From Clostridium gallinarum (GTDB taxonomy: Bacteria; Bacillota; Clostridia; Clostridiales; Clostridiaceae): a DNA stretch of 49,314 nucleotides. The position numbers and the translations under genes were made by a program. Below the pieces are notes generated by a model. It was given only the letters and a program-made list of their open reading frames with translations, did no database searches and was not told the origin of the DNA. Of this stretch, positions 17,964 through 26,994 are shown piece after piece (the first letter of the stretch is position 1; each line of letters opens with the position of its first letter). The DNA lies in assembly GCF_014836325.1 (NCBI RefSeq), contig NZ_JACSQZ010000020.1, positions 1 through 49,314 of the forward strand. Reading direction: 5' to 3'.

Positions 17964-18278
17964 ATGAAAAATAATAGAATATCTTTAATTCAAAAAATTA
18001 TAACTGGATCATTAGTATGGTTTGCTTTATCAATAATAGTAGGAATATTAATAACAAAATTTACTCAATTTAATAGTCTTCAAGATGTATTATTTGTAGA
18101 AGGATTATTACTAATATTTATAGGGATTTTTTCGTCTATATCAGCAGATTCTATATCATTTTTTTTGAATGGAGGTTTTAGGACCTATAGAAGTAAAATA
18201 AATTTACTATTTTCTTTAGGAACATTTTCTTTATTTGTAGCAGGGGTTATGTCTTCAGTAATAACATTTATAATGTAG
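17964..18278 (+). CDS. small membrane protein, paralog 2
   Basis: A 104-residue membrane protein, tandem paralog of the preceding gene, 32 bases downstream with AAAGGAG before the ATG. It retains all three hydrophobic segments but has lost about 20 residues of the hydrophilic loop between helices two and three. Likely cotranscribed with paralog 1 and ended by the terminator at 18323. Function unknown. Confidence 0.7.
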   Translation: MKNNRISLIQKIITGSLVWFALSIIVGILITKFTQFNSLQDVLFVEGLLLIFIGIFSSISADSISFFLNGGFRTYRSKINLLFSLGTFSLFVAGVMSSVITFIM

Positions 18279-18322
18279 TATTTTTAATTTATAATATATA
18301 GAAAATTAAATAATATATAATT

Positions 18323-18352
18323 AATGGGTTGGCTATGACAACCCATTTTTAT
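18323..18352 (+). terminator. rho-independent terminator
   Basis: AATGGGTTG pairs with CAACCCATT around a 7-base loop, then T-rich sequence. Confidence 0.85.
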
Positions 18353-18495
18353 TTTTATAAAATTATAATAGAATAATAAATATTTATTAGTTAATAAGAA
18401 TTATTAATTAGACTTGATTTATTAGTATTTATTATAGTATTATTTAGTTATTAAATGAGAAATATAAATATATAGATATAGATTATGGAGGGAAA

Positions 18496-19329
18496 ATGTT
18501 AAATATAGGATGTCACTTATCAACAACTAAAGGTTTTGAAAATATGGGAAAGGAAGCTTTAGAGATAGGAGCAAATACTTTTCAATTTTTTACTAGAAAC
18601 CCTAGGGGAGGAAAAGCAAAGGATATAGATATGAAAGATATGGAAGGTCTTTTAAAAATAGCTAGAGAAAATAACTTTGCTACTATTTTAGCTCATGCAC
18701 CATACACATTAAATGCATGCTCAGCAGATGAAAGAACTAGAGAGTTTGCAAGAGAAATGATGGAAGATGATTTAAGAAGAATGGAATTTATGCCAAATAA
18801 CTTATATAACTTTCATCCAGGTAGTCACGTTAAACAAGGTGTGGAAATCGGAATAAACTACATAGTTGAGCTTTTAAATAATGTATTAAGAGAAGATCAA
18901 ACGACAACTGTATTATTAGAAACTATGGCAGGAAAAGGTTCAGAAGTTGGAAGAACCTTTGAAGAGATAGCAGAAATAATATCAAGAGTTGAGCTTAAGG
19001 ATAAAATGGGAGTATGTTTAGATACTTGTCATATTTATGATGCAGGATATGATATTGTAAATAACTTAGATGGAGTTTTAGAAGAATTTGATAGAGTTAT
19101 TGGATTAGATAGATTAAAAGCAATTCACTTAAATGATAGTAAAAATCCGTTTAAAAGTCATAAAGATAGACATGAAAAAATCGGAGAAGGATTCTTAGGC
19201 TTAGATGCAATAACAAATATAATAAATCATCCAAAGCTTAAGCATTTACCATTTTTCCTTGAAACACCAAATGAATTAGATGGATATGCTAAAGAAATAG
19301 AGCTATTAAGAAGCAGATATGAGGAATAA
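18496..19329 (+). CDS. nfo: endonuclease IV
   Basis: A 277-residue AP endonuclease of base excision repair that cuts 5' to abasic sites. TIM-barrel with the expected zinc ligand segments: IGCHLS (start), [42 protein letters not shown], the DRHEKIGEG loop and FLETP near the end. Length is typical. GGAGGG precedes the ATG. Monocistronic; the 215 bases upstream are AT-rich with no other gene. Confidence 0.95.
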   Translation: MLNIGCHLSTTKGFENMGKEALEIGANTFQFFTRNPRGGKAKDIDMKDMEGLLKIARENNFATILAHAPYTLNACSADERTREFAREMMEDDLRRMEFMPNNLYNFHPGSHVKQGVEIGINYIVELLNNVLREDQTTTVLLETMAGKGSEVGRTFEEIAEIISRVELKDKMGVCLDTCHIYDAGYDIVNNLDGVLEEFDRVIGLDRLKAIHLNDSKNPFKSHKDRHEKIGEGFLGLDAITNIINHPKLKHLPFFLETPNELDGYAKEIELLRSRYEE

Positions 19330-19473
19330 TTTACTTTCTTTAGTTTTAAAGTGGACATATTCAAGTTTTCGATAAATTGAATTAAATAAGATGATATATT
19401 ATTTTATTTTATTAACTTGATATAATTTACTTTCTTGTGTATCATATTTGATAGTTAGAAAGGTGTGTTTTTA

Positions 19474-20640
19474 ATGGAAGAGTTAATAAAGGCAATTAAA
19501 GAAATTGTAGCGGAAGAAGTTATAAAAATAGTTATTAGCAATAAGTTAAATAAAGATGTGGAATATAATAAAATTAATGTAGTCTTAAAGATAAATAATA
19601 AGGATAAGAAGTATTATCAAGTAGAAAAATTTACTGATAAACAAGTATTTCATGAAAATATTGAAGTTAATGAATTAGAAAAAACTTTAAATAATTTAGT
19701 AAATAATAAATATAAACAATTATCTGCATGGTCTAGTAATACTACCTTTGACTTAAAGATATCTAAAAAAGGTAAGGTTTTTCTTGGAAAGAAGAAATCA
19801 AATAACGAAAATTTATTTAATAAAAGTCATAATAAAGAGAAGAATTATATCTTAAAGGAAGGCATGATAATAGAACCTTTAATAGACTTAGGTGTATTTA
19901 CTAAAGAAGGTAAGGTTATAAATTCTAAGTATGATAAGTATAAACAAATAAATAGATTTATTGAAATAATAGATGATGAAATAAAGAAAAATAATTATGA
20001 AGAGCTAACTATATTAGATTTTGGATGTGGAAAATCATATTTAACCTTTGTTTTATATTATTACTTTGTAGAAATTAAGAATATTAAAGTTAAAATGATT
20101 GGCTTAGATCTTAAGGCCGATGTTATTAAAAAGTGTAACGAAATTGCAAAGAGATATAAATATGATAATTTACATTTTGAATTAGGGGATATAAATGGTT
20201 ATAAGTATGAAAATAAGGTTGATATGGTAATAACTTTGCATGCTTGTGATACAGCAACAGATTATGCCTTATATAATGCAATAAAGTGGAAGGCGAAAAT
20301 GATTTTTTCAGTACCATGTTGTCAACATGAATTTAATACTCAAATGAAACCTGAATCATTATCCATTATTTCTAAATACGGTATAATTCAAGAAAGAATA
20401 TCTGCTTTAATGACAGATTCAGTAAGAGGAAATCTTCTTGAAGCTTCAGGATATAAAACTCAGCTTTTAGAATTTATTGATATAGCTCATTCACCTAAAA
20501 ATATTTTAATTAGAGCATCAAAAGCTAATATTTCAAAAGATAAGAAAGAAAAGGCTTTAAATGAAGTAGATACATTAATTAGAGAATTTAATTTTAAACC
20601 AACATTATTAGACTTATTAAAAAATGATAAATTAATATAA
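19474..20640 (+). CDS. class I SAM-dependent methyltransferase (Methyltransf_32-like)
   Basis: A 388-residue protein: an N-terminal ~130-residue domain of unknown type and a Rossmann methyltransferase domain with the SAM motif LDFGCGKSYLTF (182-187 core), acidic LDLKAD strand, VITLHACDTATD and the SVPCCQHE segment (279-286) with a CC-x-H arrangement. These features fit the Methyltransf_32 group of Firmicutes proteins, whose substrate is not known. I start at the ATG at 19474 with AAAGGTG upstream rather than the GTG three codons earlier. Own terminator downstream. Confidence 0.8.
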   Translation: MEELIKAIKEIVAEEVIKIVISNKLNKDVEYNKINVVLKINNKDKKYYQVEKFTDKQVFHENIEVNELEKTLNNLVNNKYKQLSAWSSNTTFDLKISKKGKVFLGKKKSNNENLFNKSHNKEKNYILKEGMIIEPLIDLGVFTKEGKVINSKYDKYKQINRFIEIIDDEIKKNNYEELTILDFGCGKSYLTFVLYYYFVEIKNIKVKMIGLDLKADVIKKCNEIAKRYKYDNLHFELGDINGYKYENKVDMVITLHACDTATDYALYNAIKWKAKMIFSVPCCQHEFNTQMKPESLSIISKYGIIQERISALMTDSVRGNLLEASGYKTQLLEFIDIAHSPKNILIRASKANISKDKKEKALNEVDTLIREFNFKPTLLDLLKNDKLI

Positions 20641-20645
20641 CTTAC

Positions 20646-20680
20646 AATGCTGTACTTGATTATTTAAGTACAGCATTTTG
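20646..20680 (+). terminator. rho-independent terminator
   Basis: AATGCTGTACTT pairs perfectly with AAGTACAGCATT around an 8-base loop and is followed by TTTG and AT-rich sequence. Confidence 0.85.
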
Positions 20681-20757
20681 ATTTATGATTAACTTAGTAA
20701 AATTAAGAAGATAATAATATTAAATAAACGTAAATGAATAGGAAAAAGGAGAATAGT

Positions 20758-23700
20758 ATGGAAAATAAAGAAGTGAAATTAAAAATTGAAAAGAAATTGA
20801 ATAAAGAATTTATAGGGCAAGAAGAGTATTTTAAATACATTACAGAATATTTTGTTGATAAAGTTGAGAAAAAAGAAAAGGGAATAATAATTGTATCAGG
20901 ACAAAAAAATACTTTCAAAAAGGTAAGTATTAGAACTCTATTTGAAGAATTATATGAAGAAAAGATAATAAATAATAGAAATTTAGATGAAATTGATTTA
21001 TCAGCTTATAATTTTAATATGGGATATAATGCTTTTTTAACTGATTTATATGAAAAACTTAATAATACATCTGAAGCAATAATGTTTAAAAATACAGAAA
21101 AGGCATCAAAAGAAATAATAGAATTGTTATCTAAAATTTATCCTAATTCCTGTATTAGGCTCAAAAATAATTATTCAGTAAAAAATAAATTTTTAATAGA
21201 AGCAGAAAAAGAAGAAAAAAATGTAATAAATGAAATGGTGTGTCATAATAAATTTTTTGTTTTTATTTTCAATTATGAAGATAGAAATGAATTAGATGAA
21301 TTCTTAGAAGAAGCTTTAAAAAATGTAGAGAAGATTTTACATACTAAGGAACTTACAGATAAAGAAAAGAACATTATTATTAAGGATGATTTAGATGATG
21401 AAATAGAAAAAGTAAAAAAAGACTTTGGAATACAATTATTATTGGGCTATAAGGAAGGAACTGTAGAAAAAGACAATTATAGTGTATATGAATATTTACA
21501 AGAATCATTTAGAAGAAGAGGAAGCTTTAATATTACAGAATATATAAATTATATATTTAGTAATCCAATAAGAAGTTTAATAGTTAAAGAAGGATTAATA
21601 CAAGGTGAAAAGATACTAATTTACGTTGAAAATAATAATTTAAGATGCCAAATTAATAATGAAATATACAACTTAAATAATTACTCAATACCTACTTTAG
21701 AGGAAGTAAAATATAAACTTGAGTCTATTATAGGTGTAAATGAACTAAAGGAATTCTTAGTGAACATAGAAAATAATAATAAGGTTCAAAAAATTAGGGA
21801 AAAGCTTGGACTTAAAACATCATATATATCATTAAATATGATATTTGCTGGTAATGCAGGGACAGGAAAAACTAATGCAGCAAGAATTACATACGAATAT
21901 TTAAATGCTCTTGGACTGCTTTCAAAAGGAGTTTTAGTAGAGGTAAGTAAAGCTGATTTTATAACTGAAAATGCTAATGATACTGCTAAAAGAACAAATG
22001 ACATTATTAATTCAGCATTAGGAGGTGTTCTATTTATAGATGAAGCTTATTCTTTATGTGAAAGTGAAGATGATAAGATTGGTAAGGAAATAGTAGATGC
22101 ATTACTAAAAGGGATTGAAGATAATAGAAATAACTTAACAGTAATTTTAGCTGGTTATGAAAAAGATATGGATAAATTCTTAAGTTTAAACCAAGGACTT
22201 AAGTCAAGATTTCCTAATGTAATACATTTTGAAGATTATACTCCTAATGAAATGTATGAAATAGCTATTCAAATAGCAAAGTCTAAGGGGTATAGAGTTG
22301 CGAATAATGTTAAAAAAGAATTAATTGATTTATTTACTAGGAATCAGCTTACTAGCAAGAATGAACTAGGTAACGCAAGGTTTGTAAGAAATATAATTGA
22401 AAATGCAATTATATATTCTTCAAGAAAATATTTAAATAATAATAAAAGTGAAATAGATCTTTTAGAAAGAGAAGATTTTAACTTTAAAGCAAATGCAAAA
22501 TTTGATTTAGAAGAAAAATTAAAAAATATTATAGGACTTGAAGAAGTTAAAAAATTATTAAGAAGTCAATATAAGTTATTAGTAGCTCAAGAAAAAAGAA
22601 AGTCAGTTGGAGTAAATACAGAGATTGAGCAAAATTTAAATATGGTTTTTGCAGGTAATCCTGGTACTGGTAAAACTAGTATTGCAAGGTTAGTAGCAGA
22701 AATGTTAAATAGTATGGGCTTTTTAAAGGTTGGACAACTAATTGAAAGTGATAGATCAAGTTTTGTATCGAATATACCAGGAGAAACTGCTAAAAAGACA
22801 GAAGAGAAATTTAAAGAAGCTATTGGAGGAGTTTTATTTATAGACGAAGCTTATACATTGGCCACAGATAGTTTAGGAAGAGAGGCAATAGAGACCTTAT
22901 TAAAGTTAGTTGAAGACTACTCAAGAGAAGTAATAGTTATATTAGCTGGATACGAAGAAGAAATGGAGAATTTTTTCGATGTTAATATAGGTCTAAGATC
23001 AAGATTTCCATTATGGACTAACTTTGAAGACTATAATCCAAATGAATTATTGGAAATGGCAATTAGGTTAATTGAAGCTAAAGGATTTAAGCTATCTAAA
23101 AATGGATATAATGCTCTTAAGAAAAGTTTTGTGGATATTTATGAGAATTCAGATGCACAATCTGGTAATGGTAGAATGGTAAGAAATTATGTTGAAAACT
23201 TAATAAGAGTTCAAAGTATAAGAATAGTAGAAGAAGATACTAGTGTATATGAAATAAATTTAATTACTGCAAAGGATATAGAAAATCTTAATACTTCGCA
23301 AAATGATAATGAATTTGATCTAGAAAAGCGTTTAAATAATTTAGTTGGTAATGAGGAAGCTAAAGAGTTTTTAAGAAATCAATATAAATTAATTAGGGTT
23401 AAGGAAAAGAGAAAAAAATTAGGATTATCTACTGACATAAATAGATATATGAATATAGTATTTACAGGTGAGGTAGGAACTGGTAAAAAGACTGTATTAA
23501 ATATATTTTCAGAAATATTATATAGTATGGGCATAGTAAAAGCTAAGAATATTGTAGAGATAAATAAAGATGAGGCTTTAGAGTGTATAAATAATAATAC
23601 ATCTTTTGAAGAAGTTTTAAATAAACAAATAGGAAAAGTAATTTATATAGATGGAGCTGAAGCTTTCTTAAAGCCTTATTCTAAGAAAATACTTAAAGAT

Positions 23701-24129
23701 TTAATTAAATTTATGGATAAGCATAGCAATAATACTGTAGTAACATTATCAGGACGAGAAGAAGATATTAGAAAGTTAATGTATATAAATCCTGAATTAA
23801 ATTATAGATTTTCCTCCATGCTAAACTTTAATGATTATAGTAAGGAAGATTTAATACATATGGCTTTAGGAATTCTAGAAAAGAAAGGATATATTTTAGA
23901 TAAAACTTCAAAGAAACAATTATCAGACACTGTAACGGAACTTTATAATAATGAAAAATTAACTTTAAGAAATGCTCTTATGGTAAAACAATATTTAGAT
24001 ATATTAATTAGAGAGCAAAGTATTAGAATATTTGATACACGAATTAATAGTAAAGAAATTAATCTTATTAATTCAAATGATATTTATAGAAGTAAGGAGC
24101 AATTTATTATTAAAAATATATATAAATAA
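20758..24129 (+). CDS. multi-domain AAA+ ATPase, CbxX/SpoVK-like
   Basis: A 1123-residue cytosolic protein with four AAA-like modules. Module 1 (~1-300) resembles a Clp D2-type AAA domain (FIGQEE start) whose P-loop is lost (GQKNTFKK, 48-55). Modules 2 and 3 are CbxX/SpoVK type with intact Walker A GNAGTGKT (365-372) and GNPGTGKT (633-640) and Walker B FIDEAY (426-431, 694-699). Module 4 is degenerate: GEVGTGKK (904-911) and YIDGAEAF (963-970), losing the catalytic Glu after Asp. So two active and two probably structural modules. Start at 20758 with AAGGAG; the ATG at 20734 lacks one. Partner unknown; CbxX-type ATPases remodel protein complexes. Confidence 0.88.
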   Translation: MENKEVKLKIEKKLNKEFIGQEEYFKYITEYFVDKVEKKEKGIIIVSGQKNTFKKVSIRTLFEELYEEKIINNRNLDEIDLSAYNFNMGYNAFLTDLYEKLNNTSEAIMFKNTEKASKEIIELLSKIYPNSCIRLKNNYSVKNKFLIEAEKEEKNVINEMVCHNKFFVFIFNYEDRNELDEFLEEALKNVEKILHTKELTDKEKNIIIKDDLDDEIEKVKKDFGIQLLLGYKEGTVEKDNYSVYEYLQESFRRRGSFNITEYINYIFSNPIRSLIVKEGLIQGEKILIYVENNNLRCQINNEIYNLNNYSIPTLEEVKYKLESIIGVNELKEFLVNIENNNKVQKIREKLGLKTSYISLNMIFAGNAGTGKTNAARITYEYLNALGLLSKGVLVEVSKADFITENANDTAKRTNDIINSALGGVLFIDEAYSLCESEDDKIGKEIVDALLKGIEDNRNNLTVILAGYEKDMDKFLSLNQGLKSRFPNVIHFEDYTPNEMYEIAIQIAKSKGYRVANNVKKELIDLFTRNQLTSKNELGNARFVRNIIENAIIYSSRKYLNNNKSEIDLLEREDFNFKANAKFDLEEKLKNIIGLEEVKKLLRSQYKLLVAQEKRKSVGVNTEIEQNLNMVFAGNPGTGKTSIARLVAEMLNSMGFLKVGQLIESDRSSFVSNIPGETAKKTEEKFKEAIGGVLFIDEAYTLATDSLGREAIETLLKLVEDYSREVIVILAGYEEEMENFFDVNIGLRSRFPLWTNFEDYNPNELLEMAIRLIEAKGFKLSKNGYNALKKSFVDIYENSDAQSGNGRMVRNYVENLIRVQSIRIVEEDTSVYEINLITAKDIENLNTSQNDNEFDLEKRLNNLVGNEEAKEFLRNQYKLIRVKEKRKKLGLSTDINRYMNIVFTGEVGTGKKTVLNIFSEILYSMGIVKAKNIVEINKDEALECINNNTSFEEVLNKQIGKVIYIDGAEAFLKPYSKKILKDLIKFMDKHSNNTVVTLSGREEDIRKLMYINPELNYRFSSMLNFNDYSKEDLIHMALGILEKKGYILDKTSKKQLSDTVTELYNNEKLTLRNALMVKQYLDILIREQSIRIFDTRINSKEINLINSNDIYRSKEQFIIKNIYK

Positions 24130-24139
24130 CATAGTATTC

Positions 24140-24256
24140 ATAATTTCCTTCCTTCAGTTAGCAAAGAGATAAACATTGTATGAGGTTGACTTGGAGCGCA
24201 TGCGACGGAGCAAGGAATATAATGTTTATCTCTTATTTTATTACTTAGGAAATTAT
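24140..24256 (+). repeat. palindromic structured repeat, copy 2
   Basis: Head ATAATTTCCTTCCTTCAGTT (24140-24159), a 14-bp stem AAGAGATAAACATT (24164-24177) with AATGTTTATCTCTT (24221-24234), and the conserved GACTTGGAGC...GCGACGGA core. The tail carries AGGAAATTAT (24247-24256), the exact inverse of the head's ATAATTTCCT, so the 117-base element has 10-base inverted ends. Nearly identical in stem and core to copy 1. Confidence 0.85.
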
Positions 24257-24290
24257 ATCTATGTACAAATTGTAGATAATTTTATCAGAA
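24247..24290. repeat. AGGAAATTATA flank block, shared at three places
   Basis: The sequence from AGGAAATTATA (24247) through TTGTAGATAATTT recurs in diverged form at 34582-34620 (AGGAAATTATAATCTATAC...) and at 36459-36495 (AGGAAACGAATT...TTGTAGATAATTT). All lie in intergenic DNA. No coding potential seen. Confidence 0.55.
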
Positions 24291-24324
24291 TAGTAAAATT
24301 CGTAGTGTAAGAATTAGAGTTCTT

Positions 24325-24420
24325 ATAATTTCCTTCCTTCAGTTTGGAAGTGTTAAAATATCATAGCAAGGTGACTTGGAGCTTGCGACGGAACCTGGAT
24401 ATGATACTTTAACACTTTTT
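24325..24420 (+). repeat. palindromic structured repeat, copy 3 (variant stem)
   Basis: Same head (ATAATTTCCTTCCTTCAGTT) and same core motifs (GTGACTTGGAGC, TTGCGACGGAACC). The stem sequence is different: AAGTGTTAAAATATCATA (24348-24365) with TATGATACTTTAACACTT (24400-24417), paired except for one A/C mismatch. Conservation of pairing but not sequence points to a selected structure. Its T run touches the stop of the convergent GerMN gene, so it probably also terminates transcription. Confidence 0.85.
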
Positions 24421-25493
24421 TACTGGTATTCTTTAATATTAATCACATTTATATTTATAGATTCATTAGCATTAAAAATAATATGACTACCTTCATAAGG
24501 TTTTCCATCAACTAAAATTATAACTTTGTTAACATTATAATTATAACTGTAAGTTAATGCTAAAGTTTTTAAAGCTGCAGCCTCAGTACCTGATCCAAAG
24601 TTTTTTAATAAATTATAATAAGATTCAGATAAATCTACAGTTAGTGTATCGTTATTTAGCTTAGCAGATTTTACAGCTAAGTTATCTCCGAATTTTAAAA
24701 GGTTATCATTTGGAATATTTTTAATTTCATTTGTTAAAGCTGTCACTAAAGCACTATCAATAACTTCAATTGATTTATCTTTGTAATAGTACATATCATC
24801 ACTAGCATTATAATAATAGATTCTACAATTGATATTTGTTATATTTGAAGATGTTTTAATATCAGTAGAATAAGTTTCTTCAGAGTAGGGAATAGCACTA
24901 GTGTAATCAACATTAAAATAACCTTCTGGTAAATCGCCACGAAGAGATGAATATAATTCGTCTTTAAAGTATATAGCTACTTTTTTTATATTTAAATTAT
25001 AACCATAAGTTGAAAGTAAAGAGCTTAAAAGGCCGCTTTCAGTAGCTGATCCTAGAAGCATTTTATCAATATAGGATGATGAAAAAACAATTTTTAAAAG
25101 ACCTGTAGATTCATCTAATGATGCTGATGTTATTTCAACATCTTTAGTAAGATTTAAGAAATTTTTGTTTGGAGAATAATTTTGAAGTTCAGTTGTTAAT
25201 GATTTAATTATTGCTTTATCAGTAACATCAACTTCCTTATCTACATAGTATAATTCATAATTTATCGTATCAAAGTAAAATAATCTAACATTTTTTTTTG
25301 TTAAACTTTCACTATTATTGGATATATTATTTTTTTCTTCATTAGTAATTGGAGTTTCTTTTTTATTATTTTCATTTTCAAAACTTTCATTTTCTTTATT
25401 AGGTAAATTAGAAATATCATTACTTTTATTACATCCAATTAGGATAAAAGAAAGTATAAATGAAAAAAATAATAAAAAGAATTTTTTTTGCAT
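24420..25493 (-). CDS. GerMN-domain lipoprotein
   Basis: A 357-residue lipoprotein: signal with lipobox LIGC (Cys21), an Asn/Glu/Lys-rich low-complexity linker (~23-65), then two tandem GerMN domains (~68-205 and ~222-345). Each has the pattern RxYYFD/N...YYVDK..., a middle ...L.KI.FSSSY / ..LTVDLSESY strand and a closing YGYNL/SYNYNVNKVIILVDG strand. GerMN domains occur in spore germination protein GerM and in peptidoglycan-associated lipoproteins. AAGGATGTG precedes the ATG. Diverges from the esterase gene; its 3' end abuts repeat copy 3. Confidence 0.87.
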   Translation of the reverse strand: MQKKFFLLFFSFILSFILIGCNKSNDISNLPNKENESFENENNKKETPITNEEKNNISNNSESLTKKNVRLFYFDTINYELYYVDKEVDVTDKAIIKSLTTELQNYSPNKNFLNLTKDVEITSASLDESTGLLKIVFSSSYIDKMLLGSATESGLLSSLLSTYGYNLNIKKVAIYFKDELYSSLRGDLPEGYFNVDYTSAIPYSEETYSTDIKTSSNITNINCRIYYYNASDDMYYYKDKSIEVIDSALVTALTNEIKNIPNDNLLKFGDNLAVKSAKLNNDTLTVDLSESYYNLLKNFGSGTEAAALKTLALTYSYNYNVNKVIILVDGKPYEGSHIIFNANESININVINIKEYQ

Positions 25494-25615
25494 TGAATCA
25501 CATCCTTTTTAGGTAATTAGTATATTCTATTTACTTATATTTAGATTATTGACAAATATAATATAAAATAATGTAAAATATATTAATAAATAATACTTTA
25601 TGCAAGGAGAGGATT

Positions 25616-26599
25616 ATGAAGAAGTTTTTGAAAATAGTAGGAATTATATTATTAATATTAATATTTACAGGTGGAGTGTATCTTTTTTCAATTAAAGATA
25701 AGATAAATTTGACTGTAAATATATTAAGAAAATATTCAGAGTTTATAAATGAAAATAATATAGATACAAAAAATATTGTGGCAATAGAATTAGAGAGCGA
25801 TAAGGATTATAAGGAAGTTCAATATAAAAATACACATGGAGTTCCTTTAACATTAGATATATATGAAGCAAAGAAAACTTTAAAAAATGGTTCTCCAGTT
25901 CTTTTATATGTACATGGAGGAAGTTGGGTTTATGGCACTAAAGAAATTCCAAATGTCATATCTCCACTTCTTGATGCATTTAGAGAAGAAGGATTTGTAA
26001 TAATAAGTACAAGTTATGAATTAATGAGAGGAGAAGAAAACTTTAATAAGCAGATATCGGATATTAAAGATACTATTAGATGGATATATAAAAATAAAGA
26101 AGAGTATAATTTTAATACCGATAAAATTGGTGTAATAGGTGCATCTTCAGGTGCACATTTATCATTAATTGCTACATATAGTAAAGAAGATGAATTTATT
26201 GATGATGAAGATCTTAAAAATTATCCCTCTAATATAAAATTTTTAGTTGATTTCTTCGGACCAACAGATTTAAACACTTTAGATATGAATAATGTTACTT
26301 GGGATTTACAACAAGTGATAGATTCTTTAGGAAATAATAAAGAGGAAATTTTCAACAAATATAGTGCTATTAATTATGTAGATAGTAATGAACCAAATAC
26401 TTTAATAGTTCATAGTAAAAAGGATTCTTTAGTTCCATATAGTAACGCAGAAATTCTTTATAACAAATTACTTGAAAAGAAAAATAAGGTAAATATTATT
26501 ACTTTAGAAGGAGCAAGTCATGATTTTTCAGAGTTTGATATAGATGAAATAATATCAGTTGGAACTAAAATGTTAAAGTTTATATTACAAAATATTTAG
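25616..26599 (+). CDS. membrane-anchored alpha/beta hydrolase (esterase)
   Basis: A 327-residue hydrolase with an N-terminal membrane anchor (~5-25) and an extracytoplasmic catalytic domain of the BD-FAE/carboxylesterase type. Oxyanion motif HGGSW at 100-104, nucleophile Ser177 in GASSG, Asp270 in HSKKDSLVP and His302 in GASHDF complete the triad. Ribosome binding site AGGAGAGG precedes the ATG. The position outside the membrane suggests an ester on the cell surface or an imported compound; the substrate cannot be read from sequence. No terminator is obvious after it. Confidence 0.87.
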   Translation: MKKFLKIVGIILLILIFTGGVYLFSIKDKINLTVNILRKYSEFINENNIDTKNIVAIELESDKDYKEVQYKNTHGVPLTLDIYEAKKTLKNGSPVLLYVHGGSWVYGTKEIPNVISPLLDAFREEGFVIISTSYELMRGEENFNKQISDIKDTIRWIYKNKEEYNFNTDKIGVIGASSGAHLSLIATYSKEDEFIDDEDLKNYPSNIKFLVDFFGPTDLNTLDMNNVTWDLQQVIDSLGNNKEEIFNKYSAINYVDSNEPNTLIVHSKKDSLVPYSNAEILYNKLLEKKNKVNIITLEGASHDFSEFDIDEIISVGTKMLKFILQNI

Positions 26600-26740
26600 A
26601 TACTAGAATATTATATTTATGTTTAGCTAATTATATTTAATGAAAGACTAGATTTCTTTTTCCAACCACATTTTAATAAGCCATGGGGTATTTTAAATTC
26701 AGTAGCATTAAAGAAAATAGATTAAAATATGAAAACGGTC
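26600..26740 (+). other. intergenic stretch with a possible gene remnant
   Basis: Between the esterase and the sigma-54 control region. One forward frame, 26627-26725, is open for 32 codons without a start codon and encodes RLDFFFQPHFNKPWGILN near its middle, more protein-like than the AT-rich surroundings. It may be the C-terminal remnant of a lost gene. Weak evidence; I do not call it a gene. Confidence 0.25.
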
Positions 26741-26755
26741 TTATCAAAATGATAA
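26741..26755. promoter_or_regulatory. upstream activator dyad 1
   Basis: TTATCA-AAA-TGATAA, a perfect 6+6 dyad about 170 bases upstream of the sigma-54 promoter. The same half-sites recur at 26807-26831, so it is likely an enhancer site for a sigma-54 activator. Confidence 0.65.
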
Positions 26756-26806
26756 AAAGCATATAAAATAGCTTTAAAGCTAAGAAAATACTATAAATAA
26801 CCAAAG

Positions 26807-26837
26807 TGATAAAGAGTTATCAATATGATAATTCTTT
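26807..26837. promoter_or_regulatory. upstream activator dyad 2
   Basis: TGATAA (26807) is followed by TTATCA-ATA-TGATAA (26817-26831), within a longer palindrome AAAGAGTTATCA/TGATAATTCTTT with one mismatch (26811-26837). It has the same core as dyad 1 and lies about 75-100 bases from the promoter, the usual range for bacterial enhancer-binding proteins. Confidence 0.7.
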
Positions 26838-26910
26838 ATTTTTTTGCCTTTTAAAAGATATATATAACATTAAAATTCAATGAAAAAGGTAGAAAACAAT
26901 CAAAAAAAGT

Positions 26911-26926
26911 TGGCACGGAAGTTGCT
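26911..26926 (+). promoter_or_regulatory. sigma-54 promoter of the ygeY operon
   Basis: TGGCACGGAAGTTGCT matches the -24/-12 consensus TGGCAC-N5-TTGCW at every specified base. The transcript should begin near 26936, about 60 bases before the ygeY ATG. Transcription therefore depends on RpoN plus an activator, neither of which is coded in this window. Confidence 0.92.
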
Positions 26927-26994
26927 TATTAATATTAGTGAATCGAAAAGATTAAAAAATAATATTTTATATAAAACTAAAGGGGGAACAAAAC

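Noticed and set aside
24140..24256. Repeat copy 2 as a classical MITE with target duplication
   Set aside because: Ten-base inverted ends are present, but I see no duplicated target bases, the other copies lack one end, and similarity extends past the right end, so transposition is unproven.
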